DNA from: Acidobacteriota bacterium
GTDB taxonomy: Bacteria; Acidobacteriota; Vicinamibacteria; Vicinamibacterales; UBA2999
Direction: 5' to 3'
DNA: 64,000 nucleotides
Assembly (NCBI GenBank): GCA_963169195.1
Contig: CAUJDN010000035.1
Location: 124,001-188,000, forward strand
The position numbers and the translations under genes were made by a program. This document shows, piece after piece, positions 39,731 through 48,163 of the stretch. Numbering within the stretch: position 1 is the first letter of the stretch; the number at the start of each line of letters is the position of its first letter. The notes beneath the pieces are model-generated. The model searched no databases. It had not been told where the DNA came from and worked only from the letters and a program-made list of their open reading frames with translations.

Positions 39731-41959
39731 ATGCGGTCCCGCCGCACGGATTCGAGACCGGCACCGCCGATGGACCTCCCCTTTCGCCTGCTCGTCGTGT
39801 GCGCCGCCCTCGCCGCGGCGGTCGTGCCCGTCCGGGCGCAGTCGAGCGAGCTCCTGCCGGCCGTCGAGGCCGTCCGCCTGGCGCCCGAGGATCGCATCGT
39901 GCTCGACGGCGTGCTGAGCGAGCCGATCTGGAAACGGACAGCGCCCGCCACGGACTTCCGGCAGCAGGAGCCGGGCGAGGGCGCGCCACCCACCGAGCAG
40001 ACGGAGGTGCACGTCGCCTTCGACGACGGGAACCTGTACATCGGCGCCATGCTCCACGACTCGGATCCATCCGGCATCAGGGGATATCAGCGGCGGCGTG
40101 ACGCCGGGCTGGGCTCCGACGATCGGTTCATGTGGATCCTCGACACCTTTCTCGACGGAAGGTCCGCCTACTTCTTCGAGATCAACCCACAGGGGCTGCT
40201 GGGCGACGGGCTGATGCGTGCGGCGAGCGGCAACACGCTCAACAAGTCCTGGGACGGCATCTGGGACGTTCAGGTGGCGCGGCACGACCAGGGCTGGTCG
40301 GCGGAGATCCGGATTCCGTTCCGCACCCTCAACTTCGACCCTACGCTCGACGCCTGGGGCATCAATTTCCAGCGGACCATTCGCCGGCGGAACGAGGAGC
40401 TTCTCTGGAGCGGGTGGCGGCGCAACCAGGGCCTGTTCCGCCCGGTGAACGCCGGGCGGCTGACCGGGCTCACAGGGCTCTCGCAGGGCATCGGGCTCGA
40501 AGCCCGCCCCTATGTCTCCGGAGGCGCCCGGGAGGCCGGCGGCGTCGTGGACGGCACGAGCAACATCGGCTTCGACCTCGGCTACAGCATCACGCCGGGC
40601 CTTCGGGCCGCGCTCACCGTGAATACCGACTTCGCCGAGACCGACGTCGACGACCGCCAGGTCAACCTGACGCGCTTCCCGCTCTTCTTCCCCGAACGGC
40701 GCCAGTTCTTCCTCGAGGGATCGAGTGTCTACACCTTCGCGCCGGCCAGCGGGATCAACCCGTTCTTCAGCCGTCGCATCGGACTGGCGGCAGGCCAGGC
40801 GATCCCCATCACGTACGGCGCCCGACTGGGTGGACAGGCCGGGGCCTTCGACCTGGGTTTCCTGCAGGTGAGAACGGGCCGTGAGGGTGCCCAGCCGTCC
40901 GAGCAGTTCACCGTGGGACGCGTCCGGCGAAACGTGTTCGCGCAGTCCTCGATCGGCGTCATCTACACGCGGCGGGCCACCGAGCGCCTCGGCGAGGTGG
41001 ACCTCCCCGATCGACACACGCTGGGCTTCGATCTGGACCTCTCGACGGCACGGTTCCTCGGCAACAAGAACCTCCAGTTCGAGGCCTTCTTCGTGGGCCA
41101 TACGGTTGGCACGCGCGACGAGACGACCACGCTCGGCGATCGATCGACACGCGGCTTCCGCCTGAACTATCCCAACGACATCTGGCAGGCCCACGTCTCC
41201 TTCCGCGAGTTCGGCGATGCCTGGGATCCGGCCGTAGGTTTCGCGCCCCGTCGCGGCTTCCGCCGCGTCCAGCCGACCGTGTCGTGGAACCCCAGGCCAC
41301 TCTCCTCCCGCCTGGTACGGCAGTACGAGTTCGAGGCGTATTTCGAGCACCTCGCGGACCTCGGCGGCGTGCTCGAAACACGCCGTGCCTCGGCGCGCCC
41401 GCTCGGAGTACGGTTCAACAGCGGCGACCGGCTCAACGTGACCGTGGCCAACCAGCACGAGCTCCTGAAACAGCCGTTCCAGATTTCGAACGACATCGCG
41501 CTGGCACCTGGCGGTTACTCGTTCAACGACGTGACGGTCGACCTGTCGTCCGCGTCGCAACGCAGGGTATCAGCGGGGCTGGAGGTCCAGCGGGGTGAAT
41601 TCTGGTCGGGCCGCCGCACGCGCCTGGCAGGCGACGTCACTCTCAGGCCACGACCGGGTCTCCAGCTGTCGGGGTTCGTGGAGAGCCAGGACGTGACACT
41701 GCCGGAAGGCGAGTTCTCGACGCTCCTCTACCGGTTGACCACGAACTGGGACCTGAGCCCGTGGGCGTCAGTCACCAACAACCTGCAGTACGACGACGTC
41801 AGCGGGTTGATGGGACTGAATGCGCGCCTGCGGTGGATCGTGCGGCCCGGCAGCGACTTCTTCGTCGTCTACGCGCACAACTGGAGCGACATGGAACAGC
41901 GCCTCGCCACCGTCTCGCGCGGCATCACCACGAAGATCAACTACACACACCGGTTCTGA
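39731..41959 (+). CDS. DUF5916 outer-membrane protein with CBM9-like domain (second copy)
   Basis: About 742 residues from ATG 39731; ATG 39770 is an alternative that begins directly at the signal peptide MDLPFRLLVVCAALAAAVVPVRAQS. The CBM9-like part is IVLDGVLSEPIWKRTAPATDFRQQEPGEG and VHVAFDDGNLYIGAMLHDSD. The DUF5916 part has TDFAETDVDDRQVNLTRFPLFFPERRQFFLEGSSVYTF, nearly the same signature as in the 14-kb gene, then a run of amphipathic strands ending in INYTHRF with a terminal aromatic residue, as in outer-membrane barrels. Distantly related paralogue rather than a recent copy. Substrate unknown. Confidence 0.88.
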   Translation: MRSRRTDSRPAPPMDLPFRLLVVCAALAAAVVPVRAQSSELLPAVEAVRLAPEDRIVLDGVLSEPIWKRTAPATDFRQQEPGEGAPPTEQTEVHVAFDDGNLYIGAMLHDSDPSGIRGYQRRRDAGLGSDDRFMWILDTFLDGRSAYFFEINPQGLLGDGLMRAASGNTLNKSWDGIWDVQVARHDQGWSAEIRIPFRTLNFDPTLDAWGINFQRTIRRRNEELLWSGWRRNQGLFRPVNAGRLTGLTGLSQGIGLEARPYVSGGAREAGGVVDGTSNIGFDLGYSITPGLRAALTVNTDFAETDVDDRQVNLTRFPLFFPERRQFFLEGSSVYTFAPASGINPFFSRRIGLAAGQAIPITYGARLGGQAGAFDLGFLQVRTGREGAQPSEQFTVGRVRRNVFAQSSIGVIYTRRATERLGEVDLPDRHTLGFDLDLSTARFLGNKNLQFEAFFVGHTVGTRDETTTLGDRSTRGFRLNYPNDIWQAHVSFREFGDAWDPAVGFAPRRGFRRVQPTVSWNPRPLSSRLVRQYEFEAYFEHLADLGGVLETRRASARPLGVRFNSGDRLNVTVANQHELLKQPFQISNDIALAPGGYSFNDVTVDLSSASQRRVSAGLEVQRGEFWSGRRTRLAGDVTLRPRPGLQLSGFVESQDVTLPEGEFSTLLYRLTTNWDLSPWASVTNNLQYDDVSGLMGLNARLRWIVRPGSDFFVVYAHNWSDMEQRLATVSRGITTKINYTHRF

Positions 41960-41982
41960 GCCACGGAAGGAGAGCGGAAGGG

Positions 41983-42459
41983 CTACTTGCCCAGCGCGGC
42001 CACGCCGGCGGCCGCCACCTGCGCGTCCTGCTGCGAGGTAACGCCGCTCACGCCCACGGCGCCGATGATGCGGCCATCGAGCGTGACCGGCACGCCACCT
42101 TCGAGGGGCACGATGCCCTCCACGGCCAGCATCAGCGTGCGCCCGCCCGCTACCGCGTCTTCGAGTGCCTTGGTCGGGCGCTTCATCCGGGCCGCCGTCC
42201 GCGCCTTGCCAATCGCGATGTCGATGCTGCCCACCTGCGTGTCGTCCAGTTTCGCGAACGCGATGAGGTTGCCGGACTCGTCCACCACGGCCATGGCGAC
42301 GTTCCAGTTGTTCTTGCGGGCCTCGGCCTCGGCGGCCGCCAGGATGCGCTTGGCGCCTTCGAGCGTGATGACCTTGCGGTCGGCCACCTGTGCCGAGGCG
42401 GCGGCGGCCAGGCCGAGCAGCAGTGCCGGGAACAGGGAGACGAGGGTCAATCGAATCAT
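41983..42459 (-). CDS. Exported GlcG/HbpS-family protein
   Basis: 158 residues. Signal peptide MIRLTLVSLFPALLLGLAAAASAQ. The domain VITLEGAKRILAAAEAEARKNNWNVAMAVVDESGNLIAFAKLDDTQVGSIDIAIGKARTAARMKRPT, with GGVPVTLDGRIIGAVGVSGVTSQQDAQVAAAGVAAL, is the HbpS/GlcG fold. HbpS binds haem in some bacteria; other members are of unknown role. It starts 9 nt after the PhoD gene ends on the same strand, so the two are likely one operon. Confidence 0.9.
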   Translation of the reverse strand: MIRLTLVSLFPALLLGLAAAASAQVADRKVITLEGAKRILAAAEAEARKNNWNVAMAVVDESGNLIAFAKLDDTQVGSIDIAIGKARTAARMKRPTKALEDAVAGGRTLMLAVEGIVPLEGGVPVTLDGRIIGAVGVSGVTSQQDAQVAAAGVAALGK

Positions 42460-42468
42460 GGCCCTATC

Positions 42469-44049
42469 CTACCCGCGCACGCACCCGGGCTTACCCGCCT
42501 CCATCACCAGCGACCCGCCCGTCAGGACCGGCAGGCCCGGCACTGACACCTTCTCGACGATCTTGAAGTCGGCCCTGAGCGTCGATGGCGTGGCCGTGCA
42601 GTCGATGTATCCCCTCCGGCCGCTGTGATACTTGATGTGAGGGTTGTCGGCGCGCGTCGCCTCCCAGTTGGGGGCCACGTCCCCCCCGTCGCCGGCGGAC
42701 GAGATGGACGTGTTCGTGAACTCCGCGCCGATCGTCTCCGAGGCCGGGTCGGTGAAGTCGAGCTTCAGATCCGCGCCGTAGTGCAGGTGGACGTCGCCGG
42801 ACAACACCAGCGGGTTTGGCGCCCTCGTCTCCCTGAGGCGCGCGTACAGGCGCTGTCGGGCCACCACGTAGCCGTCCCACTTGTCCATGGCGAACTGCCC
42901 CGACGGGCTGGCCTCGAGGTTGTCGCGCGCGAAGGTCGGCACCTGCTGGCCGAGCACGGTCCAGCGAGCCCTGACGGTGGCCAGGTGCTCGAACAGCCAT
43001 CGCTCCTGCTCGTCGCCGAGCATCGTCCGTGCGGGGTCGAGGGCCGCGGCGCACCCCGTGGCGGTGGCGCCGCCACACGCCTGGTCCGAGCGGTACTGGC
43101 GCGTGTCGAGGACACTCAGGTCGATGAGCGAGCCGAAGCGCAGGCGCCGGAAGAGCCGAAGCGACGCGCCCCTGGGCCACTGGGCCCGCCGAAGCGGCAT
43201 CGACTCGAAGTACGCCTGGTAGGCGGCGGCACGCCGGAGCAGGAAGACCTCGGGCGGCGTGTCGTGCTCGTCGCGGTCCCCCGCGTAGTCGTTGTCGGTC
43301 TCGTGGTCGTCCCAGGTGACGATGAAGGGGGCGGACAGGTGCGCCGCGCGCAGGGCCGGATCCAGCTTGTACTGCGCGTAGCGGTTCCGGTAATCCACGA
43401 GCGTGAAGATCTCGTCGCCGTGGTGCTGGCGCACGCGGTTCGCGTTGCGCCCGCCGTCGCCTCGGTCCTCGTAGATGTAGTCGCCGGTGTGGAAGACGAA
43501 GTCGAACGCCTGCTCGGCGATGTGCTGATACGCCGTGAAGTATCCCGTCTCGTAATGGTTGCAGCCGCAGACCGCGAAGCGCAACCGGTCCACCGACGCC
43601 GGGTCCGCGGGCGCGGTCCGGGTGCGGCCGACCTGGCTGACCTCGCCACCGGCGTGGAAGCGATACCAGAACTCGCGGCCGGGCTCGAGGCCTTCCACCT
43701 CCACGTGCACGCTGTGGCCGAGTTCTGGCCGCGCCACCTCGGTGCCGGTCTGGACGATCGTGCGGAACGCCGGGTCGCGAGCCACCTCCCAGCCGACCGG
43801 GACGCGTGCCATCGGCATCCCGCCACCCGCCAGCGGATCGGGCGCCAGCCGGGTCCAGAGCACCACGCCGTCCGGCAGCGGATCACCCGAGGCCACGCCG
43901 AGCGCGAACGGATACGCGCGGAAGTACGGCTGGGCGAGCGTGACCCTCGACACGACCGGCGCCGCCACCGCCGCGGCGCCCAGCTTCCACGCCGCGTTCA
44001 GGAGTTGACGGCGGGTGAGCCTGGACAGCGTCTGGTCGTAGATGCGCAT
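42469..44049 (-). CDS. phoD: PhoD-type alkaline phosphatase/phosphodiesterase (Tat-exported)
   Basis: 526 residues from ATG 44049, with GAGG about 7 nt upstream. N-terminus has RLTRRQLLNAAWKLGAAAVAAP, a twin-arginine signal. An N-terminal Ig-like domain (ALGVASGDPLPDGVVLWTRLAPDP) is followed by the metallophosphatase core: CGCNHYETGYFTAYQHIAE, FVFHTGDYIYEDRGDGG, VTWDDHETDNDYAGD, VLGQQVPTF and VLSGDVHLHY. PhoD enzymes use Ca/Fe and release phosphate from mono- and diesters outside the cytoplasm. Operon with the HbpS-like gene. Confidence 0.95.
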   Translation of the reverse strand: MRIYDQTLSRLTRRQLLNAAWKLGAAAVAAPVVSRVTLAQPYFRAYPFALGVASGDPLPDGVVLWTRLAPDPLAGGGMPMARVPVGWEVARDPAFRTIVQTGTEVARPELGHSVHVEVEGLEPGREFWYRFHAGGEVSQVGRTRTAPADPASVDRLRFAVCGCNHYETGYFTAYQHIAEQAFDFVFHTGDYIYEDRGDGGRNANRVRQHHGDEIFTLVDYRNRYAQYKLDPALRAAHLSAPFIVTWDDHETDNDYAGDRDEHDTPPEVFLLRRAAAYQAYFESMPLRRAQWPRGASLRLFRRLRFGSLIDLSVLDTRQYRSDQACGGATATGCAAALDPARTMLGDEQERWLFEHLATVRARWTVLGQQVPTFARDNLEASPSGQFAMDKWDGYVVARQRLYARLRETRAPNPLVLSGDVHLHYGADLKLDFTDPASETIGAEFTNTSISSAGDGGDVAPNWEATRADNPHIKYHSGRRGYIDCTATPSTLRADFKIVEKVSVPGLPVLTGGSLVMEAGKPGCVRG

Positions 44050-44112
44050 CGGGTGCCTCGTCTAATGGCTCACTCGTCGTCCACGCCCTGCGCGCTCATC
44101 CCATGCGGGCGG

Positions 44113-45363
44113 CTACGCCCGCTCCATGAGATCGCGCGGCGCCGGCGACGGGGCCGCGTCCTGGGCGCCGGCCCTCCGCGCCGGCCAGATCAGGTCGGCA
44201 AAGCCCTGGGTGACCGGCCACCACAGCCGGGTCAGCCCGAGGGCCGCCGCAAGGTAAAGCGGCAGCACGGGCCACAGCCACCCGGAAAGCGGCACGCCAA
44301 GGCTGATGGCCGTTCCCACGACGAAGCGCAGCGCATCCTGCACGACGAGCAGGGCGAGCGACACCCCGCCCGCCCACACCAGCAGGGCATGGACGGGCCC
44401 CGGCATCGCGCCGGCCAGGAGCCACAACCCCACCATCGCGGGCGGCACCGCCAGCGATGGCCCCACGGCCAGCGCCACGTTGACCGGCAGCAGGTGGCCG
44501 GCGCTGATCCATCCGGCGACGAGCAGCAGCGCGGCCGCGACCACGAGCCGGAAGGCGGTGCCGCCCGGGCGCGCACCCGCCTCCGCCCGGACCCTCAGCC
44601 ATGGCGCCACCACCATGCCGAGGGCCGGCGACGCGAGTCGGAACGGCAGGAAGGACGCCAGCGCGGACACCGGATCGAACGACCCCGTCGGCAGGCCATT
44701 CAGGACCGCCGCCCGGCACGCCAGCATGGTGAGGGTGCACACGACGAGGAACCCGGAAGCGCCCAGCCGCATCAGCATCCAGCGCATCAACGGGTACGCC
44801 ACGTAGAACTGTGCGACCAGCGCGATGTACCAGAGCGAAGGGGAAACGACCTGGACGGTGGCGGGCGACTGGAATCGGCCCACGACCGTCGCGGATCGGA
44901 GCACGTCCTCGGGTGCGAACAGGTAGGGGTTTCCGGCCAGCCGGGATCCGGCGAGCGCTTCCTCCGTGAAGGGTGTGCCGAGCACGGCCGCACGCAGGCC
45001 GGCACACAGCATGAGGACGGCGGTGACGGCCAGGGTACCCAGCCAGTAGCCTGGCAGGATGGCGCGCGCGCGCCGGATCAGCAGAGGGATGGCCGGCAGG
45101 GGCCGACCGAGCGACAGCACCAGCCCCGTCACGAACAGCAGGAGATCGAGGCGGAACCCGGGCAGGAAGAGGATGCCGGTCACGGCGCCCCCGAGCGTGC
45201 CGAAGACATCGCCGCTCGAGAGCCGGGCCCACAGGGCCGGCGGTCCGATCTCGGCACCGGGCAGACCACGGGTGTCGGCCGCGAAGTGCATGGTCGCGAC
45301 CCACAGAATGGTCACCCCGCGCAGCGCGTCGAGCGCGCGCAGCCGGGGGGGAGGGCTGGTCAT
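44113..45363 (-). CDS. Acyltransferase-3 family membrane protein
   Basis: 416 residues from ATG 45363, with about ten membrane segments. The opening RLRALDALRGVTILWVATMHFA is the acyltransferase-3 signature (R-x-L-D-A-L-R-G, with His in the first membrane helix). FLPGFRLDLLLFVTGLVLSLGRPL and LIRRARAILPGYWLG also fit the OafA/YrhL type. These enzymes add acyl groups to sugars or other acceptors of the envelope. Acceptor is unknown. Upstream 137 bp contain no recognised feature. Confidence 0.85.
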   Translation of the reverse strand: MTSPPPRLRALDALRGVTILWVATMHFAADTRGLPGAEIGPPALWARLSSGDVFGTLGGAVTGILFLPGFRLDLLLFVTGLVLSLGRPLPAIPLLIRRARAILPGYWLGTLAVTAVLMLCAGLRAAVLGTPFTEEALAGSRLAGNPYLFAPEDVLRSATVVGRFQSPATVQVVSPSLWYIALVAQFYVAYPLMRWMLMRLGASGFLVVCTLTMLACRAAVLNGLPTGSFDPVSALASFLPFRLASPALGMVVAPWLRVRAEAGARPGGTAFRLVVAAALLLVAGWISAGHLLPVNVALAVGPSLAVPPAMVGLWLLAGAMPGPVHALLVWAGGVSLALLVVQDALRFVVGTAISLGVPLSGWLWPVLPLYLAAALGLTRLWWPVTQGFADLIWPARRAGAQDAAPSPAPRDLMERA

Positions 45364-45500
45364 CGAGCGTGCTCGGATCTTGCGCCAACCACACACGAGC
45401 TGGCAAGTCATCAAGTGTCACTCGCGCGCCAGGCCGCGTGCTCCGGCACTGGATGGTGGGCGATGCCGGCGGCGCCTCCGGGCCCGTGTCACCCGGTCGG

Positions 45501-45632
45501 CTACTTCTTCAGGTTCTTGAGGGGAACGAACGTGGTGGCGACCTTGCGCGTCGGCCGGCCGAAGAACTTGCGCGCGAGGTACGCCACGGCGCCACCGACC
45601 ACGATGACCACACCGAGGTCCTGCCAGGTCAT
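45501..45632 (-). CDS. 43-residue membrane protein coupled to feoB
   Basis: MTWQDLGVVIVVGGAVAYLARKFFGRP, then a short basic tail ending FVPLKNLKK. One membrane segment (about 6-22) and a cytoplasmic tail. Its ATG overlaps the feoB stop codon (ATGA, 45629-45632), so it is translated with feoB. Position and size fit the FeoB-associated small membrane proteins (FeoC-like or Cys-rich group), but there is no cysteine. Confidence 0.75.
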   Translation of the reverse strand: MTWQDLGVVIVVGGAVAYLARKFFGRPTRKVATTFVPLKNLKK

Positions 45633-47851
45633 CCGAGTCCCCAGCCCAGGCGGCTGCCCACCTGGTACACGAGGAGCGACGCGGTGTAGGCCAGGACCGT
45701 CATGTAGGCCACCATGAACAGCGGCCACCGCCAGCCGCCCGACTCGCGCTTCACCACCGCGACGGTGCTCATGCACTGGCACGCGAGCACGAAGAAGACC
45801 ATCAGCGAGATGCCGGCCAGCGGCGTCATCAACGGCGCGCCATCCGGCCACGTGGCGCGGCGAAGGACCTCGCGCAGGGGCTCGTTGGTCTCGTCCGCGT
45901 CGGAGATGTCGAAGACGACGCCGAGCGTGCCGACGAACACCTCACGCGCGGCGAAGGCGCCGAGGATGCCGACGCCAATCCGCCAGTCGAAGCCGAGCGG
46001 AGCGATGACCGGCTCCATGAGGCGCCCGATGCGCCCCGCCACGCTGTTGCGGAGCTGCGCGCCGCTCTCGCGGCTGTCGATCTCGGCCTGGCGCGCCTCG
46101 CGATCCTCGTCCGCCAGCGACGCGGCCGCGACGGCCGCGCGCTCGGCCTCGGCCTGCGCGGCCACGACATCGCTCTTCGGGTAGGACAGCAGCGCCCACA
46201 ACACGATGGTGAGTGCGAGGATGACGGTGCCCGCATCCACCAGGAACGTCTTCACGCGCTGCCACACGCCCCTCAGCAGCACGCGCAGAACCGGCATCCG
46301 GTAGGGCGGCAGCTCCAAAACCAGTGCCGGCACGGGTCCCTTCAGCACCGTGCGCCGCAGGACCGCCGCCGCCACCAGGGCCGCGACGACGGACAGGGCG
46401 TACATCGAGAACAACGCGACCGCACCGGCACTGAGGAACCCGACGCTCGCGCCCGGACCGAACACCGTGGCCGTCACCAGCACGTACACCGGGAGCCTCG
46501 CGCTGCACGACGTCAGCGGCAGCACGAGCATCGTCAGCAGGCGGTCGGTGCGGCTCTCGAGCGTGCGCGTCGCCATCACGGCCGGCACGGCGCAGGAGAA
46601 GCCGGACAGCATCGGCACGAAGGCCTTGCCGTGCAGGCCGACCGCGCGCATCACGCGGTCGATGACGAACGCCGCGCGCGCGAGGTAGCCCAGGTCCTCG
46701 AGGAGGCCGATGAAGAGGAACAGCAGCGCGATCTGGGGGACGAAGACGACCACGTTGCCCACGCCGGCAATCACGCCGTCGATGATGAGGCTGGTCAGCG
46801 GCCCTGCCGGCATGACGCCGCCCACCCAGGACTGCACGGCCGCGATGGCATCCTCGATGGCGGCAATCGCCGGCTCGGACCAGCTGAAGAGCGCCTGGAA
46901 CACGACCATCATGACGGCGGCAAACGCCAGGGCGCCGCCGACCTTGTGCGTGAGGACGGCGTCCAGTCGGTCGGTCCAGCTCTTGCGCTTCGCCGCCGGC
47001 GCCTCGCAGACCTCCCCCATCAACCGATCCACGAGGGCGTAGCGCGCGCCGATGATCTCCAGGTCCATGTTCCGCCCGGCCTCGGCGCCGCGCTGGTGGA
47101 TGCGATGGACGGCCTCGCGAATCGTGGCGGGAATGCCGGTCAGCTCGTCGGCGCCGTCGTGATCCAGCGACAGGAGGAGCCACTGCGCCCAGACCCTGGC
47201 CTCCTCGGGCCGATCCATCAGGCGCTCGGCGAGAATCTGCGCTTCGAGCTCGGCCAGGTCCGCCTGGAGCGCGGGCGGCCGCGTCACCTCCGGGCGCTGC
47301 GGCAGCGCCTGGGTGCGCACGGCCTCGGCCAGCGCCGCCTTCAGCGCCGCCGTACCGACGCCCTTGCTGGCGACGGTGGGGACGACGCGTGCCCCGGTCA
47401 GCCGCTCCAGGCGTGCGGCGTCGATGGAGATGCCCTCGCGTGCGGCCTCATCGGTCATGTTGAGCGCGATGACGACGGGCCGGCCAATCTCGAGGATCTC
47501 CAGGGTCAGGTACAGCGCCCGCGCCAGGGCCGTGGCATCGGCCACCACGAGGATGGCATCCGGTCGGCGAGGGCCGCGCCCGAGGAGCGACTCGACGGCA
47601 ATCTGTTCCTCGCGCGAGCGCGCGCTGAGCGAGTAGGTGCCGGGAAGGTCCGTCAGCTCGATGGACGTGCCGCCGCCCAGGGCAACCGTGGCCGAGCGGC
47701 GTTCGATGGTGACGCCGGGATAGTTCGCCACGCGCGTGCGCGCGCCGGACAGGGCGTTGAAGACGGTGGACTTGCCCGAGTTGGGATTGCCCGCAACCAG
47801 CACCAGCGCCTGGCGCGTGCGGGGGCCCTGCGCCAGCACGGTCGGGGTCAT
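45629..47851 (-). CDS. feoB: FeoB ferrous iron transporter
   Basis: 740 residues from ATG 47851. N-terminal G-protein: G1 GNPNSGKST (about 22-30), G2 TRVANYPGVTIE, G3 DLPGTYSL, G4 NMTD. A helical GDI-like domain follows, then the membrane domain with two gate repeats (SGFSCAVPAVMATRTLESRTDRLLTMLVLPLTSCSARLPVYVL and later ILGAFAAREVFVGTLGVVF) and VFFVLACQCMSTVAVVKRE. Imports Fe2+ through the inner membrane. Preceded by feoA and followed by an overlapping small membrane protein. Confidence 0.97.
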   Translation of the reverse strand: MTPTVLAQGPRTRQALVLVAGNPNSGKSTVFNALSGARTRVANYPGVTIERRSATVALGGGTSIELTDLPGTYSLSARSREEQIAVESLLGRGPRRPDAILVVADATALARALYLTLEILEIGRPVVIALNMTDEAAREGISIDAARLERLTGARVVPTVASKGVGTAALKAALAEAVRTQALPQRPEVTRPPALQADLAELEAQILAERLMDRPEEARVWAQWLLLSLDHDGADELTGIPATIREAVHRIHQRGAEAGRNMDLEIIGARYALVDRLMGEVCEAPAAKRKSWTDRLDAVLTHKVGGALAFAAVMMVVFQALFSWSEPAIAAIEDAIAAVQSWVGGVMPAGPLTSLIIDGVIAGVGNVVVFVPQIALLFLFIGLLEDLGYLARAAFVIDRVMRAVGLHGKAFVPMLSGFSCAVPAVMATRTLESRTDRLLTMLVLPLTSCSARLPVYVLVTATVFGPGASVGFLSAGAVALFSMYALSVVAALVAAAVLRRTVLKGPVPALVLELPPYRMPVLRVLLRGVWQRVKTFLVDAGTVILALTIVLWALLSYPKSDVVAAQAEAERAAVAAASLADEDREARQAEIDSRESGAQLRNSVAGRIGRLMEPVIAPLGFDWRIGVGILGAFAAREVFVGTLGVVFDISDADETNEPLREVLRRATWPDGAPLMTPLAGISLMVFFVLACQCMSTVAVVKRESGGWRWPLFMVAYMTVLAYTASLLVYQVGSRLGWGLG

Positions 47852-47852
47852 C

Positions 47853-48083
47853 TCACTCCACTTCGATACCGAGCGCGTCGGCCCGCCGGATGGACAGGGC
47901 GTAGTTGCGCACGCGAAGCTCCACCGGATCACCGAGGGGGGCCGTCCGCTGGACGGTGACGGGCGTGCCCGGCACCAGGCCCATTTCCATCAGTCGCCTC
48001 ACGACGCTCCGGGTGCCGGACACGCGGGAAACGATGGCGGTGGAGCCGACGGGCACGCGGGCGAGCGGGCGGTGATGGTGCAT
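47853..48083 (-). CDS. feoA: FeoA, SH3-like partner of FeoB
   Basis: 76 residues from ATG 48083. FeoA pattern: PLARVPVGSTAIVSRVSGTRSVVRRLMEMGLVPGTPVTVQRTAPLGDPVELRVRNYALSIRRADALGIEVE. The stop codon lies 1 nt before the feoB start. FeoA is a small cytoplasmic protein needed for FeoB activity. The N-terminus MHHHRP is rich in His. A perfect dyad lies 12 nt upstream. Confidence 0.93.
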   Translation of the reverse strand: MHHHRPLARVPVGSTAIVSRVSGTRSVVRRLMEMGLVPGTPVTVQRTAPLGDPVELRVRNYALSIRRADALGIEVE

Positions 48084-48094
48084 GGCTGGGTCCG

Positions 48095-48115
48095 AAGTGA
48101 GACTTGATCTCACTT
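48095..48115. promoter_or_regulatory. Putative metalloregulator operator of the feo operon
   Basis: AAGTGAGA (48095-48102), CTTGA, TCTCACTT (48108-48115) is a perfect 8-bp dyad just before feoA. On the coding strand a TAGGAT (48126 to 48121), a possible -10, lies just upstream of it, so a bound repressor would sit at the transcription start. The sequence is not an obvious Fur box or DtxR box. Confidence 0.55.
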
Positions 48116-48163
48116 TGGTCATCCTATCACGGCCTCGCCCGCACGGCCCCATGACGGCCGTCA

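Noticed and set aside
39014-41560. A minus-strand frame of 848 codons that spans the second DUF5916 gene
   Set aside because: Only its last 60 or so codons look like protein (the metallopeptidase tail). The rest is antisense to the DUF5916 gene.
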